A stretch of DNA of 64,000 bases from Macrophomina tecta (GCA_024180945.1 JAKSGN010000023.1:62001-126000), one strand, 5' to 3'; shown: positions 1 to 12,285, counted from the stretch's first letter. The notes: generated by a model from the sequence alone, not told the origin. Made by a program: numbers and translations.

Positions 1-275
1 GCAAATGGGCGTTGTGGAATGGCGGCTAGCGGGAATTAAAGTTTCGGTGCGCATTGATCAACCCAGTCGGGAGTTATTCCGGTAGACCCGGGTTCACTTC
101 AAGAAATGAAGCGAACCCCTGGTCATTCTAGTGATTCAGACTTTCCGCAATTTCTGCGCATACTTATCCAGATTCACTTATGGACCTGGAGAGACCACTG
201 TCAAAAAAAAAAAAAACTCTCAACCATCTTCTTTAATTAAGAATTGAAACCCACCGCGCGGCAACCGTATGACTG

Positions 276-1747
276 ATGATGGCCGACCCCACCACCGACG
301 ATTGTCTCAGAGTTGGCAACAGATCTCATGCTTATGTCAACTTAGCAAATTTCCAAGCAGCTCTTGTCCTGCTTGACGCTGTCTACCCTTGTGTAGTATC
401 CGAAAACCCAGTAGGTCGAGTAGCTCTCTGCAAGGAAATTAAGAAAATCCCTTCATATTAACTTAACAGCAATTGAAAAATCTTTTCCAAAGGTTCTTGG
501 GAGAGGAGTTCGTTGAACATTTCTTGCAATTTTCGCCAACCTCCCTCGGGTACCGTGAAACTTCGTTGCTCTCATTTTTGAGAGCAACACGACAAACCCG
601 GCCAGTACATACCGCAATACCATGCGGTGAAGACGGGGACCGTCATTCGACATTGATCCGCCCTTCCGAACCCGTTTCTTCCTTTTCAGCAGTGGTTGCT
701 CCGGAGAACTTGTCCTCGACCGTAGCCGTGGTCGATTCCATCAGTACTGCTCCTACACAAGATGCCCCCGTAGCACATGATGGCTGTAGGCTCAACCTGG
801 ATGGGAGGTCCTCAAGGAAAAGATATAGCCGCAAAGGCCTGAAAACGGAGGCGAACCCAAAGAGAGTCCAAGCCGCCATTGAAAGTTTCCGAGGCGTAGA
901 TCTCCTCCCAGAGCCGCCTATCAGGGAACTCAGAGAAATCATTGGCTGCCATCTTCAAACGCTGCAGCCTGCCCACACGTCCTACAGCACCGAAGTCTTC
1001 CGAGAACGCGTGCGAACGACGATGCAAATAGTGGCCAAAATATACAAGAAAAACAAAAAGGACAAATACTTGGTTGGCTGCGTGAGCCGCATCACATACC
1101 TCTTCCTATCTCACTGCGCCGATTGCTACGAACAATCGGCTGAAATAACCGCAAACAAAGAGAACGGTCGCGCTCGATCTTATGCGATCCAAGCACTCTC
1201 GGAAGCGACTGAGGACGACGCAGAAACGATTTATCATGTCATGTGTAGCTCAAACAAATACATTCAGCTGTCGGATAAACTGGGCCTAGGACGTCTCCTT
1301 GAAATAAGGGGCGGTTGCTCAAGCCTGTGAGTAACATCCTATCGTGATCCTGAGAGTGCTGCTGAGCACCGTGGCTCTAGTTGGGAAAACCAAATGAACA
1401 TGCCGGACGTCGACAGGGCTTGTGTCGAATTGATGAGAAATTTGACGCCAGAGGACCAAGTTAGGAGGTCGAACTGGGACTTCTTGACTGCAAAATTCAT
1501 GATTGACGTTTTGACAAGCTCTGGAACAATGATGGCCGAACTTGCTAACGTGGAGACAAAGCTAACAAAGCTCCTGCGCAACCACGTGGACTTTGACGGT
1601 CTTCGCCGCGAGGCTGTCGTCCCAGACGAGCAAGGCTTATATAAGAGAAGGTATCGCAATACCCAGAGATGTCGGAAAAACGCATCTGCGCCAGACGTAG
1701 CTAAGCATCCCGAAGGCATGCCCTTTCTCCAGCGGCACCTTCCGTAA
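276..1747 (+). CDS. Unrecognised three-exon gene, about 452 aa
   Basis: I do not recognise this protein. The model has exons 276-410, 470-1326 and 1381-1747. Intron 1 (59 bp) runs from GTAGGT to ACAG and intron 2 (54 bp) from GTGAGT to CTAG. Both joins keep the frame exactly (phase 0, then phase 2), which is the main reason to believe it, and together they give 453 codons with no internal stop. The middle is rich in Ser, Arg and Lys and has a basic patch near KKNKKDKY; the rest looks helical. I see no signal peptide, membrane segment or catalytic motif. The long exon has no ATG of its own at its 5' end, so the short first exon supplies the start. It stands alone with about 3.4 kb of gene-poor DNA downstream. 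The function cannot be inferred, and a decayed repeat is a possible alternative. Confidence 0.5.
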
Positions 1748-4700
1748 CCGACGGTTCTTCCAGCATGACGTTCAGCCCCCCGTCAGGTAGGAATACTTTC
1801 CACCAGAGTGAGTTCAGACGCTGACCAGCTGTGACTAGCGACGAATGAAGTCGCATCACAACACAATATTCAATCATTGCCGCCTCAAGCCCGAGATAAT
1901 TTCTTGGAGAGTTTTGAGTCCAATCTTTCGCAACATATACCGGTAGTTGCTCCTGGGTCTTTCCTTCAAGTAACTCTTCAAGACTAATCCCTCACAATGC
2001 AGCGTCCGTGGGACCAGCCAGCTCGTAGTATATCGGAATACTACCTTGCTACTGGTGAGGCAGGATTGTTCGACCCGAACCATGACGGGTTTATCTCGCC
2101 ATCCAGGCTCACCGCGCTTGAGGTCCAGCAGACATTCAGCGACATGAATTGCGAGAATGAACACTCCAACTCAGCCCAGCGGGGGTAATCAGCAGCTTCA
2201 ATGCTGGAGTTCTTCGGGTCGGACGTCCAGATATCAGAGCTGATATGGACATTGGACGTACCCCCGTGCATAACAGACCCTTTAGCGCCAAGCTGATATA
2301 TATTAACCAGCGAGTGGTTTTAAAGCGGTTTGAGGTAACGAAGCCAGGAGATATTGCTATATTGAAATATTCCGCTCAGCGCATCGTCAACGAGGTTCGG
2401 TAATGATCGTATGATGCAATCAGCAGTCATATCTGTGATCTTCTCTCTGCGGAATGCTCTTCGGTGCAGCAGTGACGCGGAATTGTCTGTATATGTTGCC
2501 GGCTACTGGTTTCTGCGTTAATCCAACAGGCTACCGAACCCCTAGTTATTAACCGGATCTTTACAGTCTTACCTCCGATATATCTTCGCGTCGCTTCTTT
2601 TGTTTTTTTCTTTTTAAACCAAAAAAGGCCGATGTACTACAGGTGTATAGCATAGCGGTTGTCCAATGACAGACGCAGAGTTTTTATGACTCGTTGCTCT
2701 CTTCCAGCTAAAGGCGCCACATAGTAGTATACATATGTAAAAGAGTCGGTGGCGGGTGGTCGGAGTCTTACAGCGTATACGATTTCGAATATGAGGGGAG
2801 GCAGCGGAGGGTCGATGTTCAAGCGAGCCAAGAGTTATATCCGGATGCTAAGTCAAGTCGCATTCTTGCGCGAAACTATTGGCAAAGGTCAGAATTTCAT
2901 AGATACCTGCCGTCCGGATGCTGTCGGCATCGGTCTCCAGGAGTCCAGGGGACCGGTTAGGGGTCACTATTTGGCTCTCAGCCAGAGCGGCGGTACTTGG
3001 TGGCCCCGCCGTGGCGAGTATGAAACAGGACGCCAAGAACTTACGTAGACTTAGACATGGCCAGTCCTTACTGCGAATGTTTTGCCACCGGGGGGGGGAG
3101 GGGGGGCAGGTCATAATCTAGCGGTGAGGTGCAGTAATGCGGTTCACCCCGATTGTTGCAAATTTTGCGACGTTTTCGATGCTGAGTCATCATTCCTAAG
3201 CTTGGCATTGAGGGGTTCATCACGTGAAGAGGACACCGTGCACAGCAGGGCGCGCCTTATTTCTACATGGTCCGCTCGCTAATCCTACAAGGTCGCTGAA
3301 ACTAGTAAGCGGTCTGCGTATTCTGCCAGCAGAATACTCTACCTTTTACCATCTTTGCAAGCCTACCTAAACGCGACGAAATCCGCACCTGTAACTACTG
3401 GGAAAGCTACAGATGGATGATCTAAAAAGGGGAGATGATATGAAAGCCCTTCACCTACAAATATCGGAAATTACCGAGCGTCAATTCGTCAAAAGAACAT
3501 TGTTTGTTATGGAATGCGGAGAAAGAAGATAGTTGATCGGTCGAGGATGCTCGAGTAGGCGGTGATATACCCGGATGTAGGTCACATGGCAAGATCCCAC
3601 GTGCCTGACAGCCGTGTGATCACCCTGCGGGTGGCCTCGCTATCTAATCTATCTGATGTAAAGATGCCTTAGGCCCGCCTAAGGGCATCTACAGGGAAAA
3701 TCCGTAACATTGTTAGAATGTCAAGGCCATTAACCCGCGCTGTAATCAGTGCGGCGTCGTACTTTTTCAGTTCGACAAACATTCACAGCACCGGCCATTG
3801 TCCATTCCCACGCTCCATTACCTGATATTGTGCTCCGGGCGCCATACTATTCCTTCAACCCCCGTCGGCTTTATAGATTCGACTACTTTAGGATTTAAAA
3901 TGGGCTCTTGTCGTGAACCCGCCCAGGAGTCGTGCTCGCCGTCAAGGTCGTTGATGATGTTAAACCTGCTAGAGTCGCACTCTATTTTTGAGGCCCCCGC
4001 TACTAAGGCAACGGAGACTCATAATTAGATCTTAAAATGCTGAGGAATTGAAAATCTTAAGGTGCAGCTCCGCTGTCTCTTCTTAATGGTCTGCTAAGGC
4101 CGTTAGACTATGTATAGATCCATATAGGATTAGCAAGCGGGCCTTATCTAGCAAACGACCTGCCCTAGTTCAGTGATTATTCTGTGTTATTAACTTTGCG
4201 ATCACCGTAACAGAAGTCTGCGCAATCCACGATAACTATTAATTTTCCACTAAAGGAAGGGTAACATCGTAGACGTGATTGCGATATTAAACATATTATA
4301 ACTACCTAATGGAACGTGAGCCCAATCGTTGACTGATGAGTGCCTTATTGCCTGATTTGTTTTAGCTTTCTGTTTACCTCGGTTATAGTATATACTATTG
4401 TTGAAATGGTAAACGGTTATTAAATGGTCAAGATGCCGCTTCTTCATTGAATTGCGCTAATGATGCTAACTAAATACCCATATTGCTGAATAGCAATGTG
4501 TCCATTTAATGAGGCAGTCCAGTACTGTAACGAATGTGAAGCGTATAAGAGCTTGGGTGCAGGGGGGTAATGCAGAGGGTGTATGAGCTGGTTTGATCAG
4601 CAAAAGCAAAACGAAACAATGATAATAACCAATGTGATTGGGTATTGCTGGTTGACAACTATCTATAGCTAACTCCGCTCATTAGCTACTAAAAACAACC

Positions 4701-5204
4701 AGAAATCTATCAACATTCATAGTTTCTGGTTTATACATTTGAGGCTCTCATACCCACGCACCGTTATTAATGCATCTAGATGTGTAGATAAGCTTGTAAG
4801 AACATCAGGGAATACAAAGTGTATCCACGGTTACCACTATCCCTGAAAGACGCTACCTGTCCGTCAATGAAATCTAGGGTATCTGAAGGATTAAACGCTT
4901 TGGCTAAATGCTTGCGACGGTTGAACCGAGAGCAAGGATCCATGTATTAATTTAACTCCTCAATGTGAGAGCACTGCAACTTCCGTGGGAGGTGGTTGTC
5001 ATTAATCGTAAAAGCCCTTTGTTTAACAAAGAGCATTGCACTATTTAAGCTTCCGTGCGGCGAGGTGATTTTCTACCCATAATTTACTCAGTCGACCTCC
5101 TTTCTGCCAGAGTTGTTCCGAGGTCTGGACTCTACAACACCTGCTCCATTCACAGCAATACCATCTCAGCATAATTCAAGTCAGTCAAGCCACTTCAAGT
5201 CACC
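1748..5204. other. Gene-poor, partly AT-rich stretch
   Basis: No convincing gene is visible. Open frames are short, lack splice-linked partners and resemble nothing known to me. Visible items are a G-run near 3090-3106, a palindrome at 3318-3337 (GTATTCTG, four bases, CAGAATAC), and two halves of a degenerate MITE at about 4309-4390 and 4660-4770. The sequence looks like old, mutated repeat DNA. Confidence 0.5.
4309..4770 (+). repeat. Degenerate copy of the TGATGG...CCATCA MITE, split by about 270 bp
   Basis: About 4309-4390 matches the first half of the MITE found complete at 26626-26811 and 54133-54326 (GAGCCCAATCGTTG, then TGCCTTATTGCCTGATT and CTCGGTTATAGT). About 4660-4770 matches the second half (TATAGCTAACTCCGCTCATTAG, with a base or two off the other copies, then TTTGAGGCTC). 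The intervening segment is unrelated and was probably inserted later. Divergence makes the ends uncertain. Confidence 0.45.
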
Positions 5205-7646
5205 ATGGCAAATAATCCACAAAAAGACGCGAAAGACTCTGAACCAGCTACTGTGTTGCTGGAATCGAATGATCATCGAGATCTACTGGACATCATCGAC
5301 AGGCTCCGATCTCAAGGGATCAGCAGATATGTGGACCTACCCCAGATTATTGTTTGCGGAGATCAATCTTCGGGCAAGAGTTCCGTTCTCGAGGCAATAT
5401 CTGGCATGTCGTTTCCTACGAAGGACAATCTCTGCACAAGGTTCGCAACGGAGCTCATACTTCGACGCGGCTCTACCAAAGCAACGACATTCTCTATCGT
5501 TCCGGCTACTGATCGCTCCGAAGAGGAGAAACAAAGACTTCGCGCCTTCACCTACTCGTCAGATGCTGACGAACCATGCCTCGGCAAAGTTGTGGAGGAG
5601 GCGAAAGTAGAGATGGGCCTTTCAGGTGCAAATTCTGGCAAGGTTTTCAGTACAGACATTCTCCGTGTAGAGCTCTCTGGACCAAAACAACCACATCTGA
5701 CCATGGTTGATCTACCCGGCCTTTTCAAAGCCGGAAACCGCGAACAATCCGATGAAGATGCGGCGCTGGTCACGTCCTTAGTTCTTTCATACATGAAGAG
5801 GCCGCGCAGCATAATACTCGCCGTTGTCTCTGCAAAGAGCGATTTCGCACTCCAAGAGGTCACAAAATACGCACGGGAGCTGGATCCCCAAGGAACCAGG
5901 ACTTTAGGCCTGATAACGAAGCCGGACACTCTGGATGAAGGCTCGGATAGCGAACGGGCTTATCTTGAACTTGCTCAGAACAGCGACGTCAAATTTCGTC
6001 TCGGTTGGCATGTTTTACGCAACAGAGACTTCGCAATGAGGAACGCGTCCTCCGCCGAGCGGGACGAGGCCGAGGCTGAATTCTTTTCGCGCGGCATCTG
6101 GACATCGCTCGACTCCGCGCAACTGGGCGTCGCCACTTTGCGCCCTCGGCTGAGCCATGTGCTCAAGGATCAGATCCTAATTCAACTGCCAAACCTGCTC
6201 GAAGATATCGAAGTGGGTATTCAAGATTGCAAAGGCAGGCTGGAAAGGCTGGGCGCTCCACGAGGGACGCTTTCTGATCAACGTCGATATTTGCTCCATA
6301 TCAGCCACAATTTCTCCAACCTCATCAAGGCAGCGGTAGACGGAATGTACGGAGATAGTTTTTTTGGAGTCTCAAAGACATCCGATGGCTACCGAAAACG
6401 ATTGCGCGCAGTAGTCCAAAATACACTAGTCGATTTTTCGGAACAAATGCGCTGCGAGGGACACGCGAAGGAGATTATCGAAACAGCTTCGAAATACAAA
6501 CCTCGGCAGGTTTCTCGATCGCAGTATCTCGAGGAAGTCAAAACTTTGATGAGGAGGAGCCGGGGCTGCGAGCTTCCAGGTACTTTCAACCCTCTCATCG
6601 TAGGGGAATTGTTCAGCGAGCAGTGCAGACCGTGGAAGGGCTTAGTTGAGAGGTATACTCGATGCATTGTGGACGCTGCCAGCCACACGGTTAATACCGC
6701 GCTTGAGTACGTCGCTGACGAGCGTACCTCGGAAGGCCTCCTTCAGGAAATTATCAATCCTGCAATGGACCAACTAAAGCGAAACCTAAAGCGGAAGGTC
6801 GCCGAGATTCTAGAACCACATCAAACCGGGCATCCCATCACGTACAATCATTACTTGACGGAAAACGTACAGAAGGCGCAGTTAGAGCGACGGAAGCACG
6901 ATTTGGAGCGACGCTTAAAAGACTTCTTCGGCACACAATACTCAACATCAGGTGTTTGGAACTACAATTTCGAAATGAAGTCTTTGCTCAATGCATTGTT
7001 TGACAGCACAGAAGCTGACATGGACCGTTATGCCTGCTCAGCAGCAATCGATATGATGCAGGCATACTACAAGGTTAGCTTCCGTTCTTTTCCATGGCGT
7101 CTTATGTGAGACCAGCGGTTCAGTTCTCATTTTTATGAGCTGATCATGCATAGGTTGCGCTCAAAAAAGTGGTTGATGATATAAGCGTCCTAGCAATCGA
7201 GAGGTGTCTGGTCCAAGAGCTGCCTCTTTTGTTTTCTCCAGCGGCTGTCTACGATCTCGAGGATACTGATATCCAGAAGATTGCATCTGAGGGTGAGGAG
7301 TCGATTGTTGAACGGACGCGCCTGGCGAAAAAGCTCAATGTTCTGGAAAATGGTCTGGGGGATCTCAAACGTCTAGACAGGCATCACGTGTCAAGTCTGA
7401 GTAAGTCTAAAAATCGCCTCTTTGGATGCGATACTCATGACCTGAATAGCCGAGGACCTAAAATCAGCAAACGCTTCGGAATCGATATCTGGGGATGAAG
7501 TCACCCCCGAATTGCCGTACACGGCCCATGGTACAGAAGCGGCTGTTCCTCCATTAAACAGTCTGTGGACGGAGGCAGCGCCCGACGCCGAAGATTCCCC
7601 TTCAGTTCGTACCTTTTTCAGTAAACGTAGGAAGGCGAAGAAATAG
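5205..7646 (+). CDS. Dynamin-like GTPase with C-terminal GED
   Basis: A large GTPase of the dynamin/Mx-like type common in fungi; family members remodel membranes by assembling and hydrolysing GTP. Exons are 5205-7073, 7154-7400 and 7450-7646. The first intron starts GTTAGC and has a CTGAT branch site; the second starts GTAAGT. Both joins hold the frame and give 770 aa. The P-loop GDQSSGKS is at residues 52-59, switch I around PTKDNLCTRFAT at 71-82, G3 DLPG at 169-172 and G4 TKPD at 238-241. The middle/stalk helices follow. After the first splice, YYKVALKKVVDDISVLAIE begins a typical fungal GED, followed by a variable acidic then basic tail ending KRRKAKK. The start ATG lies in a strong context (TCACCATGGC). 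No transmembrane segment or PH domain is visible. It appears intact. Its cellular role (organelle division, or accessory/antiviral-like) cannot be told from sequence. Confidence 0.92.
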
Positions 7647-7760
7647 GGGGCATATTATCAGCGAATGCTGAACTTTGAAGGGATATGAATTCCGTCTTGG
7701 TTGTCCATCGCTTGGAATAGGAGAGCGTTTGCAGTTCTATTGAGTTGAGTTGAATTCATT

Positions 7761-9107
7761 TACAATGACCTGACAAAAGTTCTCGCACGGTCGGCGAACG
7801 CAAGCGATCGCTCCCACCCAACAAAGTCGCTGTTTCTCAACGCATGCTTTCTGCTGCTTATACAAAGTTGCTTATAGGTCAAAAATGACTGCTGAGATCG
7901 AATTTGGTGTTGATTTTCTATTAGTACTTAGTATGCTAGCCCTCTGCAGCAATTACTGCCTCACATCTACGTTTCATACTACCTAACACCGAGTCAAAAA
8001 GCGACTGTGGTAATTGCTCCCATGCTTCCTCTAGTGCTCTGCCTAGCTTCTCTTTTATTATATCCTCGCCCCCCGGTGCGTTGTTTAATTCAGGATAAAG
8101 CTCTAGAACCTTAGCCTTTAAATGAAACCAGACGTGTTCAATAGGATTTAGATCCGGACTATATGCTGGCCATTTTATTACATTTATACGTTTTGCTTCT
8201 AACTAGGTGGTTACTTTTTTTGCGGTATGAATAGACGCATTATCCTGCATAAAGCTCATACCTCTTCGCCAAATAATTGGTATATTTTCCTCGAGTACCT
8301 CGAGATAGGAGTTAGCAGAATACCCCCCTCTCTTAGCCTCTAGATCACGCATCATTACGTGTAATTTCGACCTTCCACGCTTGCTAGAGAATGCGGCCCA
8401 AACCATAACAGATACGTCCTTGCCTTTAGCATACGTTTGGATCATTGGTTGGTCCCATTTTTGGCCAGGCGTGCGAAAGCACCATTCGCGTTTCTTACCG
8501 GTTCCTCGCTCCGCAGAGCACTCATCTAACCAGATAATTTTTACCCATTGCTGTTCGGTCCAGTCTAGATGCTCGATCGCCTAGGCAAGTCGGTTGGTAG
8601 CGTGTTCCTCTATAAGCTCTGGCCGGCCTGCTGCACGCCATTTGCGTATGTTGTACGTATCTAAGAGACGCGCAATTGTTCGATCGTGGCAGTCGACTCC
8701 AGTCTGCTCGCGTACTTGTTTGTAGGTGGCCTTTGGGTCCTTTCACACGATACGAAGAATATGTCTTTTATCGCCATCTGACAAGATCTTAGGCCTGCCA
8801 GAGCGAAGCTGAGAGCGTCCTTCGTTGCGTAGTGGCGCGAGCAATGAAGTCGATCTAATGGTGGATTTCGGCACGCCAAGCTCCTTGCGAAACCACGCCG
8901 GCTTCTGCCCCAACGCCGTGCAGGCAAGCAAAATGCCGCGCTGGTAAGGAGATTACTGTTGATTTAGAGCATGAGGACCGAAGAGCTCCTTTAAAGGCGT
9001 GCGTTGCGGCGGCATAAGAGTGGCGCAAAGAAGTCGTGTTGCTGCGCGTCGCGATTTTGACGCGCGCGCGCGGTGGACCGTGCGAGAACTTTTGTCCTAG
9101 TACTGTA
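7761..9107 (-). mobile_element. Tc1/mariner element, inactive
   Basis: A 1347-bp element delimited by TA at 7761-7762 and 9106-9107. Its inverted termini share the 20-bp core ACAAAAGTTCTCGCACGGTC (7773-7792, inverted at 9076-9095). Length, TA target and termini all fit Tc1/mariner. It lies just downstream of the dynamin gene and carries a broken transposase on the minus strand. Confidence 0.88.
7936..9015 (-). pseudogene. Broken Tc1-like DDE transposase
   Basis: Reading from the ATG at 9015 towards the TAG at 7936, the reconstructed frame gives an HTH N-terminus (GRPKILSDGDKRHILRIV), a second HTH part (DRTIARLLDTYNIRKWR), the first catalytic Asp in WLDECS, the second in MQDNASIHT, and the final Glu in SPDLNPIEHVW. 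These are the hallmarks of a Tc1-type DDE transposase. At least one frameshift (near 8745) and several nonsense codons (for example TAA after NQQ near 8955, where Gln is expected) break it. No intact product is possible. Confidence 0.85.
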
Positions 9108-9291
9108 CCCTGACCCGTCGCCCTAAGCGATATGCAGGCTACAGACTATTCAAAATATTTCTCTAATAGTACATTGGTGTGATCTATTGAGTGCCAAAAG
9201 CATCGGATGAGAGTGGGACTCTTTGACGAAGGCGGTGGATGGGAGAAGCTTTACGATATTTGACAAATTTCAGCATTTCCCCAGCCCAATG

Positions 9292-9576
9292 TGTCGGATT
9301 TGGGTGAGAAGAGTTGTTGTTGGACTGGCAAAAGCACGACGCCGCACTATTATTCAGTACGAATTGATTGAGTTATATCCCAACAGTTGTGAAGTCAGAA
9401 AAGAGAGTAGATTCTGCCTGTATTTGAAGAGAGGTGAAAGAGAGTCTTTATATACACAACTTCAGACAGTATAACCGAGGAAGTAATAGATTCGAGGAGA
9501 TTGCATTACCGAGGGTAGGGAGTGACCGAGGAAGGAATCAATGCGGTGCCTGAGGAAGTAGTGAGATAGTCCGACA
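9292..9576 (-). mobile_element. Solo LTR with CAATG target duplication
   Basis: The sequence begins TGTCGGATTTGGG and ends CCGACA. It is flanked on both sides by CAATG (9287-9291 and 9577-9581), the 5-bp duplication typical of LTR retrotransposons. It shares long blocks with the solo LTR at 53402-53628 (for example AGAGAGTAGATTCTGCCTGT and ATAACCGAGGA). A TATATA motif read on the minus strand suggests that strand is the LTR's sense. It looks enlarged by an internal insertion of about 85 bp near 9320-9385. Confidence 0.75.
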
Positions 9577-9614
9577 CAATGATATATCGCGGGTTTCCTA
9601 TCTAGGAAAGATTT

Positions 9615-9728
9615 CTTCCATCCACCCACCTGACGGATGAGCGGGTTACGTAATCACCCACCCGACAGGCCTTCGCCTGCCACCCACCCGACGGAGGCCT
9701 CCGTCGGGGTCGGTCGGGTGGATGGAAG
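9615..9728. repeat. 114-bp foldback element
   Basis: CTTCCATCCACCC at 9615-9627 is perfectly inverted at 9716-9728. The interior contains further palindromes such as GGAGGCCTCC and several copies of CACCCACCCGAC. It interrupts a Tc1 relic related to the element at 7761-9107. No clear target duplication is visible. Confidence 0.6.
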
Positions 9729-9916
9729 CACAGAGCCGGATAGCCGCATGTTCAGGTGAGAGTTCTGGACGGCCGGCACACCGCCATTTTCTGATGTTAT
9801 ATACGTCTAAGAGACGTGCGATGGTTCGGTCGTGGCAGGTAACGCCTGTGGCTTCCCGCATGTCTCTATACGCGCGCCTCGCTTAAGTGGCCCAGAACTT
9901 TTGTCAGGTCACTGTA
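9729..9916 (-). mobile_element. Terminal fragment of a second Tc1-like copy
   Basis: On the minus strand this encodes a fragment (TGVTCHDRTIARLLDVYNIRKWRCAGRPEL) homologous to the HTH part of the Tc1 element at 7761-9107. It ends in the same terminus read outward (CAGAACTTTTGTCAGGTCACTGTA, ending 9916). The rest of the element is missing, cut off by the foldback element. Confidence 0.7.
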
Positions 9917-10189
9917 AGGAGAGGAAAATGGGATAGAGGGGCAAAGGGAAAAGGTTTCTTACATACCCGATGCTGGGCAGCAGCCAGGCAGAAGCCAAAT
10001 ATGGTAAATGAAAGCAAAGGTGAACGCTCAGTCAAAACAACAACCACCAACCAAGTCACCCAATCAGTGTATCCTGTATTTAGGGCTTCGCGTATTTTCT
10101 CAAGTGACAAACGGTGAAGCCTTATGATTTTAGGAGAGGCGTTCGTCTTGCGGCTATTAAACGCCATCTATTCAAAGAAATAATACTAG

Positions 10190-12160
10190 TCAAATGACCC
10201 CCACCATAACCCTTGGGACATCATGCATGTGTCTCTCCAGAACACGCCCAACACCAACTCTTTCATATGCTCTTCCCGCAGAACATGGTTTGACAACCAG
10301 AACGTAGACCCAGCCATCTCTTTCGCCATACCGCTTCCCGCGCCCAACAATAGCCAACTTGAGTTGTCGGTCGCGTGTTGGATTGTTCCCATTTGGATCG
10401 TCTCCGTCGAAGGTCAACTGTTGTCCATCCTTATTCACATCCTCCCAGTTCAGCCCTCTCAATTCCATACAAAGCCCGGTGCCAGATTGCGAATTTCCGG
10501 CAGACAGAAAAGAGATCTCATCTCCCTCAAACCCAGTTCCGATGTCGATATACTCGATCTCACCCTCGTATGCCATCCAAGACCAGGATGGTATAGCTGG
10601 CAGTGTCTTCCTCTCGAGACTCCTCTTTTCACCACATCTTCGCCATAGCAGGCTCTCCTGGAGGTATTTATGGAAAATACCATATGTCTGTGATGTTCCA
10701 AGGCTATCCTCAAGCCGCTTAACAACTCCAGAGATAGCAATAGACCGGTCGGAACATTTCGTGAGAGAAAGTTGCGGATATTGCTGAAAGGCGAACTTAA
10801 ATATCTCACGCCCAGAATAGCTACCTAACGGACCAGACCGGGGAAATTGAGGCTCGTGCAATCTGTAACGCAGCGGACTAGATGATAAAGTTAGATAGCT
10901 CTTGATCGCATGCTAGTATAAAGTTTTAGAAATATTTTTTAAGAGAATGTACATGAATTGTTAAGGAAGATTTTGTAAGAGAAATAGGTAAAGAATGTGG
11001 GACTTACGGACTAAGTGCTCCGAGGGTTTCACAGCGGATCCTGCACCCACATTCCCAATAGGTTTGGGTATTCGTGTAATGAATTGTTCGACACGACAGG
11101 GCTCTTTCTTGGAACACCCATCCCCGCTTGTTGAGAACTCCTTTGTCCACGTCGCGGTCGAAATCGTCGATTGCTTCACAGAGGTAAAGCGTAGTGTCTC
11201 GCGAATTTGGGAGTCGCACGTATTGACGAGCTCGTCGGGATTGAAACAATCCACCATTGGAATCTTCAGCAGAGTCCGCAGCGATTGTGCAGTAGGCTGA
11301 GCTGTAGTACTGCTCCATCTTTCTCGACTCGGTATCCCAGTCCTCACTTTTGCAGGAACAATTTTCATGAGGCTGTACGATGCACATCGAGTCAATCCAG
11401 AGGTATCGTACGCCTAATTTCCGTGCAACAGTCACGGCGTCTCGGAAAGTCTTAGGCAGATCATTGAAGTTAATGCGCCTCCTTCGTTCCTCAATATTGC
11501 AGGCGTAGGTGCAGAACTTCGATTTCTCAGCCTTCGTTAGTTCACCCCAACAATGAGATAAAGCGATGTATCTTCCTTTCTCTCCATCATCTGTCTCGTG
11601 AAGTAGCAGCCTCTGATTTTTTTGATCGCCCACGTCTAGGACTCTTGTCGGGAGTAATCGTAGCTGAGTGTGATTTTCGTAGCATTTGCCACCCTCGTTA
11701 CAGGCTCGAAGCCATTCGCGGAGGAGTGTGAAATGGGTCGAGTCTCCCGCTTCGGGCAAGACTGGGAATCCAATTTGGATATCCTGCGGAACTGCTCTTG
11801 CTCCTATTAATAGTTAGTTATCTTTTCTAACAATAATAAAAAAACTTGATAGTACTAACCAGGGACAGCGACTATTGTAAGACCAGGTTGAGAACGGTCC
11901 TCAACTTGAAGATCCAAACTTGATCCATCCCTACGGAATACCACAGAACCGTGGCTATTTGTAAATGGTCCAAAAAGTTGAAGAATCATTGCACAGAGCT
12001 GGCAAGACTGCGACGTGGTTCGCATTTCCGAGGCGTTGAAAGAAAGTTCAGAAGATCCTAAAGGGAAATGAATCCGCACACATCGATAGCACAGCGCGGG
12101 TGAAGTTTCATGTCGTAATAGCGCTTCTAATATATTATTAGCCTTCCTAAAGCTAAGATC
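10190..12160 (-). CDS. HET-domain (heterokaryon incompatibility) protein
   Basis: A HET-family protein; members act in self/non-self recognition and programmed cell death after hyphal fusion. Exons on the minus strand: open from about 12160 to 11860, 11803-11008, then from about 10877 (or 10862) to 10190. Intron 1 (56 bp) starts GTTAGT and intron 2 (130 or 145 bp) starts GTAAGT; the two acceptors TCTAG and TTACAG are both in frame. The N-terminal exon has the Cys pattern CYRC...CQLC. The HET core shows YIALSHCWG, LPKTFRDAVTVARKLG, YLWIDSMCIVQ and WVFQERALS. The C-terminal exon has the usual IPSWSWMAYEG. I could not find the start codon: the frame is open up to a TGA just upstream of 12160, so an upstream exon is needed or the 5' end is lost. 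Directly upstream lies a 70-bp minisatellite with ATG and GTAAGT motifs on the same strand. Confidence 0.85.
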
Positions 12161-12285
12161 TTCTCACGCAGTTGCCTACTCTGAATCTGATTGAGCCGCG
12201 TAAGAATCCGACTCGCAAACCTATACGGCGTCCGATGAAGCCGGGTAAAAAATTGACTGGCAAAGCGCTCATCGGGAATGGAAGT
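12127..12285 (-). other. Short coding-like frame upstream of and overlapping the HET 5' end
   Basis: After a plausible acceptor (ATATCTTAG) the minus strand reads 52 codons in a frame different from HET. The translation is basic and patterned, including IPDERFASQFFTRLHRTPYRF and QSRQLREKILALG, before a TAG at 12127. It looks like a former exon. The ATG/GTAAGT unit just upstream does not join it in frame. It may be part of a decayed gene that once led into HET, or an unrelated remnant. Confidence 0.3.

Noticed and set aside
5113..5610. 165-codon frame overlapping the dynamin start
   Set aside because: It overlaps the dynamin coding region in another frame, with biased low-quality translation; a shadow.
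9223..9474. 83-codon plus-strand frame
   Set aside because: It lies mostly within the solo LTR and has no protein-like pattern.
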